Positions 16,101-24,005 of a stretch of DNA of 24,007 nt are shown piece by piece (position 1 is the stretch's first letter; each line of letters starts with the position of its first letter). The DNA lies in the NCBI GenBank assembly GCA_009731375.1, contig BJOX01000074.1:360492-384498 (forward strand). Direction: 5' to 3'. The position numbers and the translations under genes are program-made. Source of the stretch: Paulinella micropora. Taxonomy: Eukaryota > Cercozoa > Imbricatea > Euglyphida. The notes below the pieces were generated by a model. That model ran no database searches, had not been told where the DNA came from, and saw only the letters and a program-made list of their open reading frames with translations.

Positions 16101-18981
16101 CTTTCGGGTCTTTGTAAATGAGATCTTTGAGCGCATGAAACGCTTGCAAAGCCTCTTCGTCCCACTTCTCAAAGTCTCCAAAATCTATCATTTTCTCCAC
16201 TTTAGCCCGTGTTGCACCCCAATCGGGTATAAACTGGCTATAGTATTGCGCCATCGCAAGGAATGAGTGCAATTCAGTGCGGTTCTTCGGTATCGGTCGA
16301 TTCATAATCTCCTCCCTCTTCTCTTTGGATATCGAGACTCGATTATGGGAGATCTCGTACCCTAAGTATGTCACACTCGTCTTGGCAAGTTGACACTTCT
16401 TTAGATTGCACTTCAGGCCAAAAGCTCCGATGCGCCTGAATATATCGGACAAATGATCGATATGCTCCTCCATTGTGTTAGAGTATACGATAATGTCATC
16501 GATATAGCAAAATGCATATTCTCCCGCCTTCTGTCCCCGCCTTCTCATAAAGCCACCGTCAGACAAATCATCGTACTGACTGCTCAACATCTTCTGCATC
16601 GCCTTCTGGAAAAGTCCTGGGGCTTGCTTGAGGCCCATCGGAAGCACTTTCCATTGGTATATTTCCATACCCACCACAAACGCCGTCAGCCATCTGGACT
16701 TTTCCTCCAGTGGTATCTGCCAGAAGCCATTCTTAAGGTCAATGACCGAATAGAATTTTGCATTCCGCAGTACTCTCCTTCCTTCTTCTAATGTCGGGAG
16801 AGGATTTCTCTCTTCCTCCAGCACCTTGTTAACACGAGCATAGTTAACTGTCAGGCGCCATTCTCCTCCTGGCTTCGGCACTATTCTCGGTTGTGAGACT
16901 ATTGGAGATGTTGATCTCTCAATAAAGTCCTCATTGAGCAGCTGTCTTGCTAGCTCCTCCGCTATCTTCGCCTCATGTATACTCAAATTCGCCCTTCGTG
17001 GTGCCGGTGACGGCTCCGCACCCGGTATTTTGTAAATAACCGCAGTGAAATCTTCAGGCTTGACACCACCTGCATGTGGAGGGTCAAAAATTTCCTTGTT
17101 CGCCTCTAATTTGGCTTTTAAAAGCTCCTTCTCCTTCTCCGTGCCTACTCCTTCTTCCAATATTTTCCGCGCCGCCTCTTGAAAATCTTCATCAGACATC
17201 TGCTTATGTTGCTTGAGGGGTTCTCTGTCCTCCTCCAAGCCTAAGTCCTCTTCCGAGACATCATCTAGGCCCGTCTTTTCATACGTGACCGTGTCCGGCT
17301 CATCATCTTTACCGAGCTCCACCAGCATGTCAATGAGTCTCGCGTATTGCAAAGGAGCTTTACGGGTGTAAAAACCATCAAAGCATGTGAATGCTTGCGG
17401 TATCAATTTCAACTTGTCGAGGTCTCTGAGCTTCCGCTTGTATGCACTGCTCTGCTCACGAGTTCCCATACGACAAGCCACCACTAGCTGTTGCTTGCGA
17501 GAGGGTACCGGTATAGGATGATCAATAAGCCGGTCCCTTATTTCCTGCGCCCATATCGCCTTCTCATTATATGGCAGGATAATAGTATACGGCTTATTAT
17601 TTTCGAATAAAGTCCGTAAGCATTTCTTCACTTCAGACAGTGAACGCGGCCACGTGGGCTCGTCACCCCAGAAATCAGTAATAAAACTTTTAATAGTTTC
17701 TGGTGGAGTATCCGGGATTCGCCCCGTTCTCCTTGGTACAAACGCCTCCCTTTTTTCTTCTCCTACTTTCGCATGGAAACAGTATCCGTTAGTAATATGG
17801 ACATCTGTTCCTACTCCTTCCGCGAATCTCGCCAACGACGGGCTTCTTTGTGCGACACATATAATCTCCTCCTTTCGCTTCTCGATTAAGTCATCAATAG
17901 ACTTTTTGTCCCAATGGCATGTCGGAACTGTGACAGTGCACACTTGGGATTCCCAATTGTCGGTCCAGGACAGTTCATCCGGTCTTACGACATGGGGGTG
18001 AACGTACACCTCAAGTGCCTCATGTGCGATGGCCATCTTTTTGTGATCCGTCGCTAGACTCAGCTCATAAGCCTCATAAGAGTCAGTAGCGTTGAAGGGA
18101 TCAATATCGTTCTCTTCTCCTCTTTTTACTCCATATATCACTCGCCGTGCGGCGCAATCAATCACAGCCCCCATCGTAGCCAATTGGTCATACGATAGTA
18201 ATATTGACCCGTGGTAACCGGGGACGACATAGAGGTCCATACGGTATACTCGTGCGGATTTCAATTTAAAGGTCAGTGTGATGATTCCCGTGATATCCGT
18301 CCGGCTGCTCACTCCTTTGAGAGTGCCCGTTGACTTTTTCATATTTCCGTCCACCCAGTCCCGGTATCGATTAAAAAACTTCCTGCCGACAATATTAATA
18401 TTCGCCATCGTATCATTACCAACTTTTAATATTGTCTTCAATGTTTCACAATAAAGTTCCGTATAACACAGAGCATCGGGCCTGTGTATATTGGCTGCGA
18501 GAACAAGAACTTTACGTTCCAAATTTTGGAGTCTTGTCTCTAAGTTTTTCAACTCCTCCTTCTTCTCCTCCTGCTTCACCTCATTAACATTTTTATTATT
18601 CTGCGGTACTGGTGCGTTTACTATTTGAGCGACATTGTCTTGTGGTACTTGAGTACACACATTGTCTTTTTGCTCGCCACCCGCCGCGACCGTAGACATT
18701 GAGTCTGTTCGTGGTTGTTTGCTTGGCCGAGGCGATACGTCTGCCATTGGCCTCCTCGCCTCCATCGCAAGTCTCGCCTTCCTATTTGCATCAGTTATCA
18801 TTGGTAACCGTGCTGTATGAACGGGTATGAGACTACCTTGGGGCTGCAGTCTCTGTGTACCCACATCTTTGTTTTCACATAGAGGAAGCGTTGGCCCAGT
18901 CTGCACAACAGCATTAGAAAGCACTGTGACTTTAGGGTTAAACTTCACAGTCTTCTCCTCCATCTCTTCTTCCCCCTCCAT
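13168..18981 (-). CDS. pol: Pol polyprotein of element A (PR-RT-RNase H-integrase)
   Basis: 1,937 aa, open throughout. ATG 18981 directly follows the gag TGA in the same frame. Domain layout matches B Pol shifted by about 22 residues: retropepsin-like with D190-T-M-A, RT D748 and YIDD 826-829, RNase H D980/E1022/D1048/D1090, integrase HHCC about 1296-1336, D1366/D1426/E1462, GPY module, Lys/Glu-rich linker and the conserved tail ending RARRRRQ. Between RT blocks 4 and 5 there is a charged insert of about 20 residues containing RRRGQKAGEY, also present in B. The RT-to-integrase core is very similar to B, while the N-terminal 150 and the post-integrase linker vary. All catalytic residues are present, though its gag is broken by B, so any activity would need Gag in trans. 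Confidence 0.96.
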   Translation of the reverse strand: MEGEEEMEEKTVKFNPKVTVLSNAVVQTGPTLPLCENKDVGTQRLQPQGSLIPVHTARLPMITDANRKARLAMEARRPMADVSPRPSKQPRTDSMSTVAAGGEQKDNVCTQVPQDNVAQIVNAPVPQNNKNVNEVKQEEKKEELKNLETRLQNLERKVLVLAANIHRPDALCYTELYCETLKTILKVGNDTMANINIVGRKFFNRYRDWVDGNMKKSTGTLKGVSSRTDITGIITLTFKLKSARVYRMDLYVVPGYHGSILLSYDQLATMGAVIDCAARRVIYGVKRGEENDIDPFNATDSYEAYELSLATDHKKMAIAHEALEVYVHPHVVRPDELSWTDNWESQVCTVTVPTCHWDKKSIDDLIEKRKEEIICVAQRSPSLARFAEGVGTDVHITNGYCFHAKVGEEKREAFVPRRTGRIPDTPPETIKSFITDFWGDEPTWPRSLSEVKKCLRTLFENNKPYTIILPYNEKAIWAQEIRDRLIDHPIPVPSRKQQLVVACRMGTREQSSAYKRKLRDLDKLKLIPQAFTCFDGFYTRKAPLQYARLIDMLVELGKDDEPDTVTYEKTGLDDVSEEDLGLEEDREPLKQHKQMSDEDFQEAARKILEEGVGTEKEKELLKAKLEANKEIFDPPHAGGVKPEDFTAVIYKIPGAEPSPAPRRANLSIHEAKIAEELARQLLNEDFIERSTSPIVSQPRIVPKPGGEWRLTVNYARVNKVLEEERNPLPTLEEGRRVLRNAKFYSVIDLKNGFWQIPLEEKSRWLTAFVVGMEIYQWKVLPMGLKQAPGLFQKAMQKMLSSQYDDLSDGGFMRRRGQKAGEYAFCYIDDIIVYSNTMEEHIDHLSDIFRRIGAFGLKCNLKKCQLAKTSVTYLGYEISHNRVSISKEKREEIMNRPIPKNRTELHSFLAMAQYYSQFIPDWGATRAKVEKMIDFGDFEKWDEEALQAFHALKDLIYKDPKDGGLVLTMPDFTKQFVVDTDASKFAIGAVLQQEDEEKKLRPIMFISRKLCAAERNYCTRQREALAVVWALKRLREYLWGGPQFTVRTDHHNLLWLMNHEQTGRLARWQAFLSCFDFTMVHLPGKRNVVADSLSRLEFNSEVSALVSTVEMEDLSTDKVYEVSHIEAMEMASGVRYDRTGLRYSPQGPDHGICCELHTQEDAEWSYEVYENAKANIREEEETQEVYAEPPQERRSDLDDDPERIGVRLEDGTIHIASPTAWRQQQAQDPEFKELIQLYQNPDELRMTKAIKDQMKEMGWRDGLLWYKGLHGRYASQPDKWTLWVPESLRRFIFVAAHNCPLLAHPGRQRTHMFVARRFWWKKMKEEIDQAVDACIPCKINKTPLKANFGLIGEFPLHAGMFEFIHIDHVGPFPESKDGYKYLLTAIDRATNYVWIIPVKDVTGKTTAEALIDRIISQIGVPRKICSDRGSDFNNEVIDKLSKYYGMKWQYVTAYNPRANGKIERVHRPLKASLKMYCTKKENQRAWVEAAPSFAFAMNCLPSTALGGSKSSISPYQLVYGREPDIPTSLLHPKDTWADADELFGMRLRVKMEAEQIVRAHREAERRKTDAEGVRQAHLDQIKFQVGDIVLLYHPQVPKGVSSKLFTHWKGPYQIMEQTGPLNYKIRGRGKVQIVNVRRLIKYDPFLLEDESVEEALKRMKDDFKEVPPIHKEAGIDQDDAYRAPIAEKEESEVDSKEKTDRISAVGTQSKSPREHSGKKEKITEAQLRRARNDLINDQPRKAMRSMRSKDVHQEEEGTDTDPNAGNVEIVHERWKEGDAIATIAWVKNVFYLMRPAEQHVADDTLSDLYLMRVVAVPRQMRVTRTLKISSAAKIVQPILQFWRSMDPVEDPKARHYLPVYKDAKSLETWDDTITPRDKDYTAWTIQTLPRGVLDVPFELSLGGIPNKIWDILEQSKFDLTFVGGPPPGKEIRARRRRQ

Positions 18982-18984
18982 TCA
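18979..18984 (-). other. gag UGA stop abutting pol in the same frame
   Basis: TGA (18984-18982) is followed at once by the pol ATG (18981-18979), in frame. The next 25 nt are almost all purines. In B the matching stop (11524-11522) is followed by CGA and an even longer purine run, with no ATG for 25 codons. Stop readthrough is the simplest way to make Gag-Pol in both. Confidence 0.7.
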
Positions 18985-20043
18985 TTTCACCACCTCGAAA
19001 CGATTACCTTGAGTAGTGTCCGGGTGGGATGACGTATCGGTCTCCGAGGCAGTGTTGTAGGCCTGAGCTCGACCGAAATTCGGGTTGGAGCTTGCCCATG
19101 AGCCTCCTCCTCCTCTGGGTGGGGGGGCTGGAGCTCGAACAGCTCTCCCTCCAGAAGGGGTATATCCCCGACCTCCTCTTCCTCTCTGAGGGATTCCTTG
19201 CCACCTCGAGGCTCCTCTCCATGTTCCTCGTCCTCGTCCTCCTCCTGCTCCTCCTCCTCGTCCTCTTTGAGAGGCCTTTAAGTTCTTTTGTCTCTCCCTT
19301 TCCTCCTTCTTCTCCTTCATCCTCTTCATGTAGGTAATGATTGCCTCTCGTAACTCCTCATCATCACACATATTGGCATACCAACCTTCGTTCACAGCGG
19401 CAATCTGAAGCATATTGAAAAGGCCCGGTTCCTTGCCTTCCGTCCTGCTCAGAAAATTTGCCCTTGCTGTTGGGTTCTGCCTATCATGATTGAAAGAGCA
19501 GTCTCTGTTCTCCATCTGTGCCTTACACTGCAAGCCCGCGAACCACCTCCAACATGCGGTCTTCAGGTCTGGCTCTCTCTGTCTCTTCCAACCGGCAACT
19601 CTGTTTGTGTACGTGGCTTGTGCGCCAACAGGTACACCGCCTGCCTGTGCCGTATGTGCCTCCGTGAGCGAGTCCATGTTTGAGCATGCACTCATCACTT
19701 CTTGAAACAGTGCTGACGGAGCAACGCTTTGAACCGTATTTTCGAACACGTGTGTCTCGAGGAAGTTCTTGGACTTCACTGAGCTAAACGTCGAGCATTG
19801 TTGTATGAGCTGACTAAGCTTGCTCGGGTTAACTGTGTGTAACGCCGAAAAGAAATAGATGATGATCGACTTGCGGCCATAGAATAGCCCATAGGAGGAA
19901 ACTACCTCCGTAAGGGTCGCCGCCAAGCCAACAGCACTCCTCAAACTCATCGCCACTGTCTCAAAGATTTCAAATCCTATGAGAGTACCAGTGCAGAGAT
20001 GCTGGTATCCATGAGATTGAAAATATGAAATGAGTGTGGCCAC
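18982..20043 (-). CDS. gag: Gag of element A, 3' part (residues about 530-881)
   Basis: Continues the gag frame of 3070-4657 after the B insertion. First comes a conserved helical-looking region beginning near the motif HGYQHLCTGTLIGFEIF, with the block YGLFYGRKSI, which may be the capsid core. Next is a CCCH zinc finger, C-x8-C-x8-C-x3-H, at 19554-19486. A Lys/Glu stretch and an Arg-Gly-rich tail of about 60 residues follow, suited to RNA binding. The frame ends at TGA 18984-18982, immediately before pol. An upstream ATG at 20103 lies in the B LTR and is not the natural start. Retroelement Gags usually carry CCHC knuckles, so the CCCH type is unusual. Confidence 0.85.
   Translation of the reverse strand: MATLISYFQSHGYQHLCTGTLIGFEIFETVAMSLRSAVGLAATLTEVVSSYGLFYGRKSIIIYFFSALHTVNPSKLSQLIQQCSTFSSVKSKNFLETHVFENTVQSVAPSALFQEVMSACSNMDSLTEAHTAQAGGVPVGAQATYTNRVAGWKRQREPDLKTACWRWFAGLQCKAQMENRDCSFNHDRQNPTARANFLSRTEGKEPGLFNMLQIAAVNEGWYANMCDDEELREAIITYMKRMKEKKEERERQKNLKASQRGRGGGAGGGRGRGTWRGASRWQGIPQRGRGGRGYTPSGGRAVRAPAPPPRGGGGSWASSNPNFGRAQAYNTASETDTSSHPDTTQGNRFEVVK
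19486..19554 (-). other. CCCH zinc finger of Gag A
   Basis: Cys-x8-Cys-x8-Cys-x3-His within the 3' part of gag A. The B copy has Cys-x8-Cys-x10-Cys-x3-His at the matching place (codons within 23024-23098). CCCH fingers of this spacing bind RNA in many eukaryotic proteins. Confidence 0.75.
20040..20043 (+). repeat. Target-site duplication of element B, right copy (CCAC)
   Basis: CCAC precedes the B 5' LTR and is the reverse complement of GTGG at 4654-4657. It shows the same relative reversal as the A duplication. Confidence 0.75.
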
Positions 20044-20290
20044 CGCAGGCATCACCCCCCGGATAGCTGGTAAAAAGTACCCTTTTTCTGGTGTCAGGTG
20101 CACCTAGTTTTTTCCCATTATTTTCAATATCGTTTGGCCGGATTTGACCTAATGCCATTTTAACCTTGGTCTGTTGCCGTTTTCTTTTCGGCTTCACTGA
20201 GCTAATATAACGAGACATCATTCTCTTTTGGGGATTTGTGTCTGGTTGTATTACAGACTTTTTATTGAGCTATCTTCGGGGATTGTAACA
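20044..20290 (+). repeat. Element B 5' LTR (247 bp)
   Basis: Same length as the B 3' LTR with about 7 differences. The outer end reads CGCAGGC where TGTAGGC is expected, two T-to-C changes. It ends GATTGTAACA. It contains the AGGTGCACCT palindrome (20096-20105) and the initiator-like TCATTC (20218-20223). Confidence 0.92.
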
Positions 20291-21051
20291 TTAGAGTCAC
20301 CAGCACAAGGCTAATTTCTTTTCTGGCTTGTTTTTGGAACAGCAGAAAGAAAAATTGGACAGACCTATCTCTTCTGAGTAGGTGTTCCAAAAAACAAATA
20401 CTCTAGCACATCCACACACAGCTCTTTTTGCAAAACTAGACGTCTAGGCATTTGTGAGTAGGTGTCTCAGTACCCTCTCCACAGCCTGTATCTGTGTCCT
20501 CACAAGGAGGCCAGACACCAGACCTCGTAGCTGTTCTTTTGTTCTCTCTTGAGACAGAGACAGAGTAGGTCAACAGACGTACAAACAAACACTCACAGTT
20601 ACAAACAAACTTGAAGGACACGAGCGTAGTACTCTACCTTTCAAGTCTGTGCACTTTGTTGCCTCTCAAACCACACACATCAGAGTATTTTTGCAAATCT
20701 CTGACTATCTTTCGACAATAGGTCTGGACAAGTGTCAGACGACAAGTCGACTTCTCAAGGAGTGCTTCTCTAGCCTCTTTGACATTATCTGTACATAGGT
20801 CCTCGTACCTCATAACAGATACAACAACAAAAAGAGAAAAAGAAAAGAGGAGTGGAGAAGGAGATCAAATTTGAAGAGAAAGTCGTACAGATTACTTCTT
20901 TCTCAAAAAAAAAAAACACATAAGACATAGAGGTGAGACGCTCTCTCTCTATACTGTCTTTTCGTTTTTTCTCTCTATTCGTTCCTCATAGACGAACAGA
21001 GCAATTACGGGGTAGAAACAACTCTGTCTCATCCGTATTCCTTCAGCGTCC
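20291..21051 (+). other. Element B 5' untranslated leader
   Basis: About 760 nt, homologous in blocks to 2285-3069, with no long frame. It contains the conserved hairpin at 20680-20704 and the GTCGACTTCTCAAGGAG block. No TGG primer-binding site lies next to the LTR. Confidence 0.75.
20680..20704 (+). promoter_or_regulatory. Conserved leader hairpin with palindromic loop (B)
   Basis: TCAGAG (20680-20685) and CTCTGA (20699-20704) flank a loop with TTTGCAAA. It is identical to 2672-2696 in A. Confidence 0.55.
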
Positions 21052-23553
21052 ATGTCTACTAGGTCTGAAGACTGGCAGGAAGGAGGGGGGGAGAGTGAGC
21101 GAACCCCAGGAAACGAAGAGGAGTTCGTTGACTCTCATGCAGAAGGAGGAGATCTGGCACCTTCCTTTGACACAGGAGGAGCAGAGAATCAATTTTTTAC
21201 TGCGCCTTCCTTTGACACAGGAGGAGCAGAGGAAGTCGAGGAGGAGGAGAAGGGAGGAGAGGAAGCGAGGTTTGTGGCCGAATATGGCAAACTAAGTAAG
21301 AAGGAGTTTGAGGAGAAGAAAGGGAAGGATGAGGCCTATAAATGGCTATACATTCCCCAAGAAATGCGATGGGGACAACCCTTGAAGAAGGAGGACATCT
21401 GTTACCCTCTCCCAAGGCAAGCTCTGCCTCTGGCAGAATTCCTCAGAGACGACGGTGCACAGTTACAGGTGCAACATGTCTCATTTGGGGACAATATGTC
21501 TTTACTGGAGCTACTCGACCTCTCATGGACAGTGTTTGAGTGTGCTATACTCTTTGAGTACCAGACTGGAAAGACTGTGCTGCCATGGAACACAAGAGCA
21601 CTGGCTAGGTTGCTCGATCCTGGTCAGGACATTGATTCAATAAAGAGAGTGGAAAAGGAGTTTAAGTTCAGGAATCCAAAAGGACAGATCAATGTCATGG
21701 ATGTGTCTCTGAAACTTATGGAGGCCAAGTTAGTGGACCTGGGTAAACTCCAACACACCCAGTTTGGCAGGGACCTTCACCCGGCCCTGAGGGAAATAGA
21801 AGGCGAAGCTGGAGGGGTGACGAGGATGAAGAAGCTGCATGCGGCCTTGGTGAAGGATGACGCATGGAAGAGGTGGGTCTTCACGAAGGATCATACGATC
21901 TTGGAGGGGACGGCCGCACCACCCCCCACCAATAAAGCGGGAGAGAAGGAGTTGGCGGAGAAGGCCTTGTTCCTTCGGAAGGCAGCTGAGATCCTGTCTT
22001 TTTTTCATCATGCCCAAGAGCTGTATATCAAAGAGCTAGCGGCTGAGAAAGAAAAGAAGGAGATGGAGGCAAAGATTGCATTAGCCAAGGCGGCGGGAAC
22101 AAAGGGACCGAAATATTCCTCTGGATCTTATATGGCTCCCTCGGGCCGCTCCGCCCCGTCAGCCCACACAGCCCCTTCGGCCCCTGCGACTAGCTCAGCG
22201 CCTACCACTGTTATTGTCAACAGTAATGACAAAAAGGACAGACAGGCTATCATACAGGCCTTCCAAAAATATACAAAGTCCGATGCCACTGCTCTGACGC
22301 TGTATGCAGAGACAGCGAGTCAGAAGGACACGGATGCGAACCTTCGAGACAAGCTCAGAAGAATTGATGCTTGTATGAAGCAGCATCCAACGGACGAAAC
22401 ACAGGAGTATGAGGCGTTGTACACCTTGTTGGACCCATCAATCATCACACAAGGGTTTGATGTTGGGGAGTACAAGGCGATGAGAGCGGTAGAGGTGGCG
22501 GCTAGGAGAGCAGCCTCAGACCTGCAATGCACGGTGCCAGTTGCCGTCCTCTTGCAATACTTTAAAACTCATGGGTATCAGCACCTGTGCACTGGTACTT
22601 TGATTGGGTTTGAGATTTTTCAAGAGGTGAACGAAGGGCTGGGCATTGGCACGAGGTTGGCAGCGATCCTCACTGAGGTCAGCGCCAAGTACGGGCTCTT
22701 TTATAGCCGGAAGTCTATCATTTTGTACTTCCTGAGTGCTTTGTGTACACGACACCCGAGCAAGCTCGCAAGGATCATACAGTCCTGTCCGACCTTCACG
22801 GCGGTGAAGAAGGCGGATTTTTTTAGAAACGAATATATACGAGAGGACTGTAGCGGCTACTCCGCCGGGCGACCTGTTTAAGGAGGTGCTCGACGCGTGT
22901 TCCGAATTGGACACTGCCACCGAGTCATTCTCCAGTGCTGCGACACAGGGGGTTGGAGGTGCTCAAGCAGCACATGCAACTCGAACGGCAGGTCTCAAGA
23001 GGGGGAGAGATGAGCAGACGCCGTGCTACCGCTATTTTTCATACATGGCGTGTAAGCATGAGGCACAGAAAGGAGTAGGCAATTGCCTCTTCAGCCACGA
23101 CTCTCTTGATGATATGCAGCGAAATCTTTCCTTAGAGAGCTCGAAGGCATGAAAAAGACCATGTACGCCATGTACAAGAAGGAATTGGAGGAGGGGAGGT
23201 GGAATGCGAATATGGCCTCGGATGCGGAGTTCCGGGAGGCCATCATTTACTTCCTTGACAGAATGAAGAGAAGGGAGAAGAGAGAGACATCGGGCCGATC
23301 AAAGGCGCCGACTAGAGGAGGAGGAGAGAAGAGAGGATCGTCACGAGGGTCCCGAGGGACACCAAGAGGGGCGGCACCACGAGGACGAGGCTTTCGTGGA
23401 AGGGGAGGACTGACCCCAGCGCGCCCTCCCAGAGGACACTGATACTGGAATTATAGCACCAGTTCCAGCTCCAACTACCCCCAGCAAGCTTATACCGCTA
23501 CGGAGGGGGGACGTCAAGACGAAGACACCGGCTCAGGTGAGCGTGTTGTTGAG
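21052..23553 (+). pseudogene. gag: Gag of element B with two frameshifts and one stop
   Basis: ATG 21052 opens 609 codons aligned with Gag A, including the KDDAWKRW block, a Lys/Glu helix, a Ser/Ala/Pro-rich linker, the KKDRQ block and the capsid-like region. An early tandem duplication repeats APSFDTGGAE (near 21159 and 21207). Compared with the unbroken A frame there is a shift near 22850 (premature stop at 22881) and a second near 23115. An in-frame TGA follows at 23440-23442, after which similarity to A continues to the junction. The CCCH finger lies in the middle frame (C-x8-C-x10-C-x3-H) and the Arg/Gly-rich tail in the last. Pol of the same element is intact, so the indels may be recent mutations or sequencing errors. 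Confidence 0.85.
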
Positions 23554-23563
23554 AAAAGCTCAC
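23554..23563. repeat. Inversion junction 2 (AAAAGCTCAC)
   Basis: Exact reverse complement of 11542-11551. Gag B similarity ends here; host-like DNA follows. A near-copy, AAAGCTCACTTTT, repeats at 23568-23580, but only a join at 23554-23563 keeps the gag frame leading to the UGA before pol. Confidence 0.7.
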
Positions 23564-23977
23564 TTTTAAAGCTCACTTTTGAGAACGTCTTGTTTACCGG
23601 TTAGGTGGCCCACCTGCTGCCTCCACAAGATCTCAAGCGCTTCATTTCGTTATGTGAATCAGCCTTTCTATACTTCCTTGGTTTATTAGGCCCTTCTCAT
23701 GAGCTTTCTCTGAATGTACCCCATAATACATGAGACTTACATGTTTTGGTGATGTCAGGATGCCTCGTCATAGCCGGTCCAGAAGTCCACGAAGGCGAAG
23801 GTGTTAGAGCCAACGAAAAATATTCATTTACTTCCTACTTCTTCACGTTTCTTCTAAGTACTCCTCCAGTAGTACTTCTAGTCACTCTTCGTGTTGTGCT
23901 TTCGTGTTGTTATGTTCTTTTTGTAGTTTGGCGTGTTTATGTTTACAGGCTTACTACTTCATACTTTCTATTTCAAT
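23564..23977. other. Host flank with a tiny Ser/Arg-rich frame
   Basis: No element similarity. ATG 23760 opens 15 codons, MPRHSRSRSPRRRRC, ending at TAG 23807. A GAAG/GTGTTA step near 23799 could be a splice donor, so this may be the first coding part of an SR-type protein. That is only suggestive because the frame is so short. The rest is pyrimidine-rich and without a supported gene. Confidence 0.35.
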
Positions 23978-24005
23978 CCCCCCCCCCCCCCCCCCCCCCC
24001 CCCCC
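23978..24005. repeat. C28 homopolymer
   Basis: A run of 28 C near the window end. It could be a true poly-C tract or an assembly edge artefact. Confidence 0.9.

Larger units (their letters stand above)
12103..20043 (-). mobile_element. Element A, right arm: 3' gag, pol, 3' untranslated region, 3' LTR
   Basis: Minus-strand remainder of element A. From high to low coordinate it carries the gag 3' part (20043-18982), pol (18981-13168), about 815 nt of non-coding DNA, a polypurine tract and the 3' LTR. Its gag edge at 20043 meets the B 5' LTR, and its outer LTR edge meets host DNA with GCAA. Confidence 0.9.
20044..23563 (+). mobile_element. Element B, right arm: 5' LTR, leader, gag
   Basis: 5' third of element B. 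It runs LTR, leader and gag, and is cut at the 10-bp repeat 23554-23563. The continuation is 11551 downwards on the minus strand. Joining the two arms gives about 10.4 kb, matching the size of A. Confidence 0.88.

Noticed and set aside
2048-20290. Invertible DNA switch between inverted LTRs (phase variation or DIRS-type)
   Set aside because: No tyrosine recombinase is present. The inverted LTR pairs come from the antisense nest plus one inversion whose breakpoints are outside the LTRs.
23530-23545. Strong splice-donor-like CAG/GTGAGC near the end of gag B
   Set aside because: Gag A has no intron and reads through this region, and the frame to the gag stop is better explained by the breakpoint at 23554-23563.
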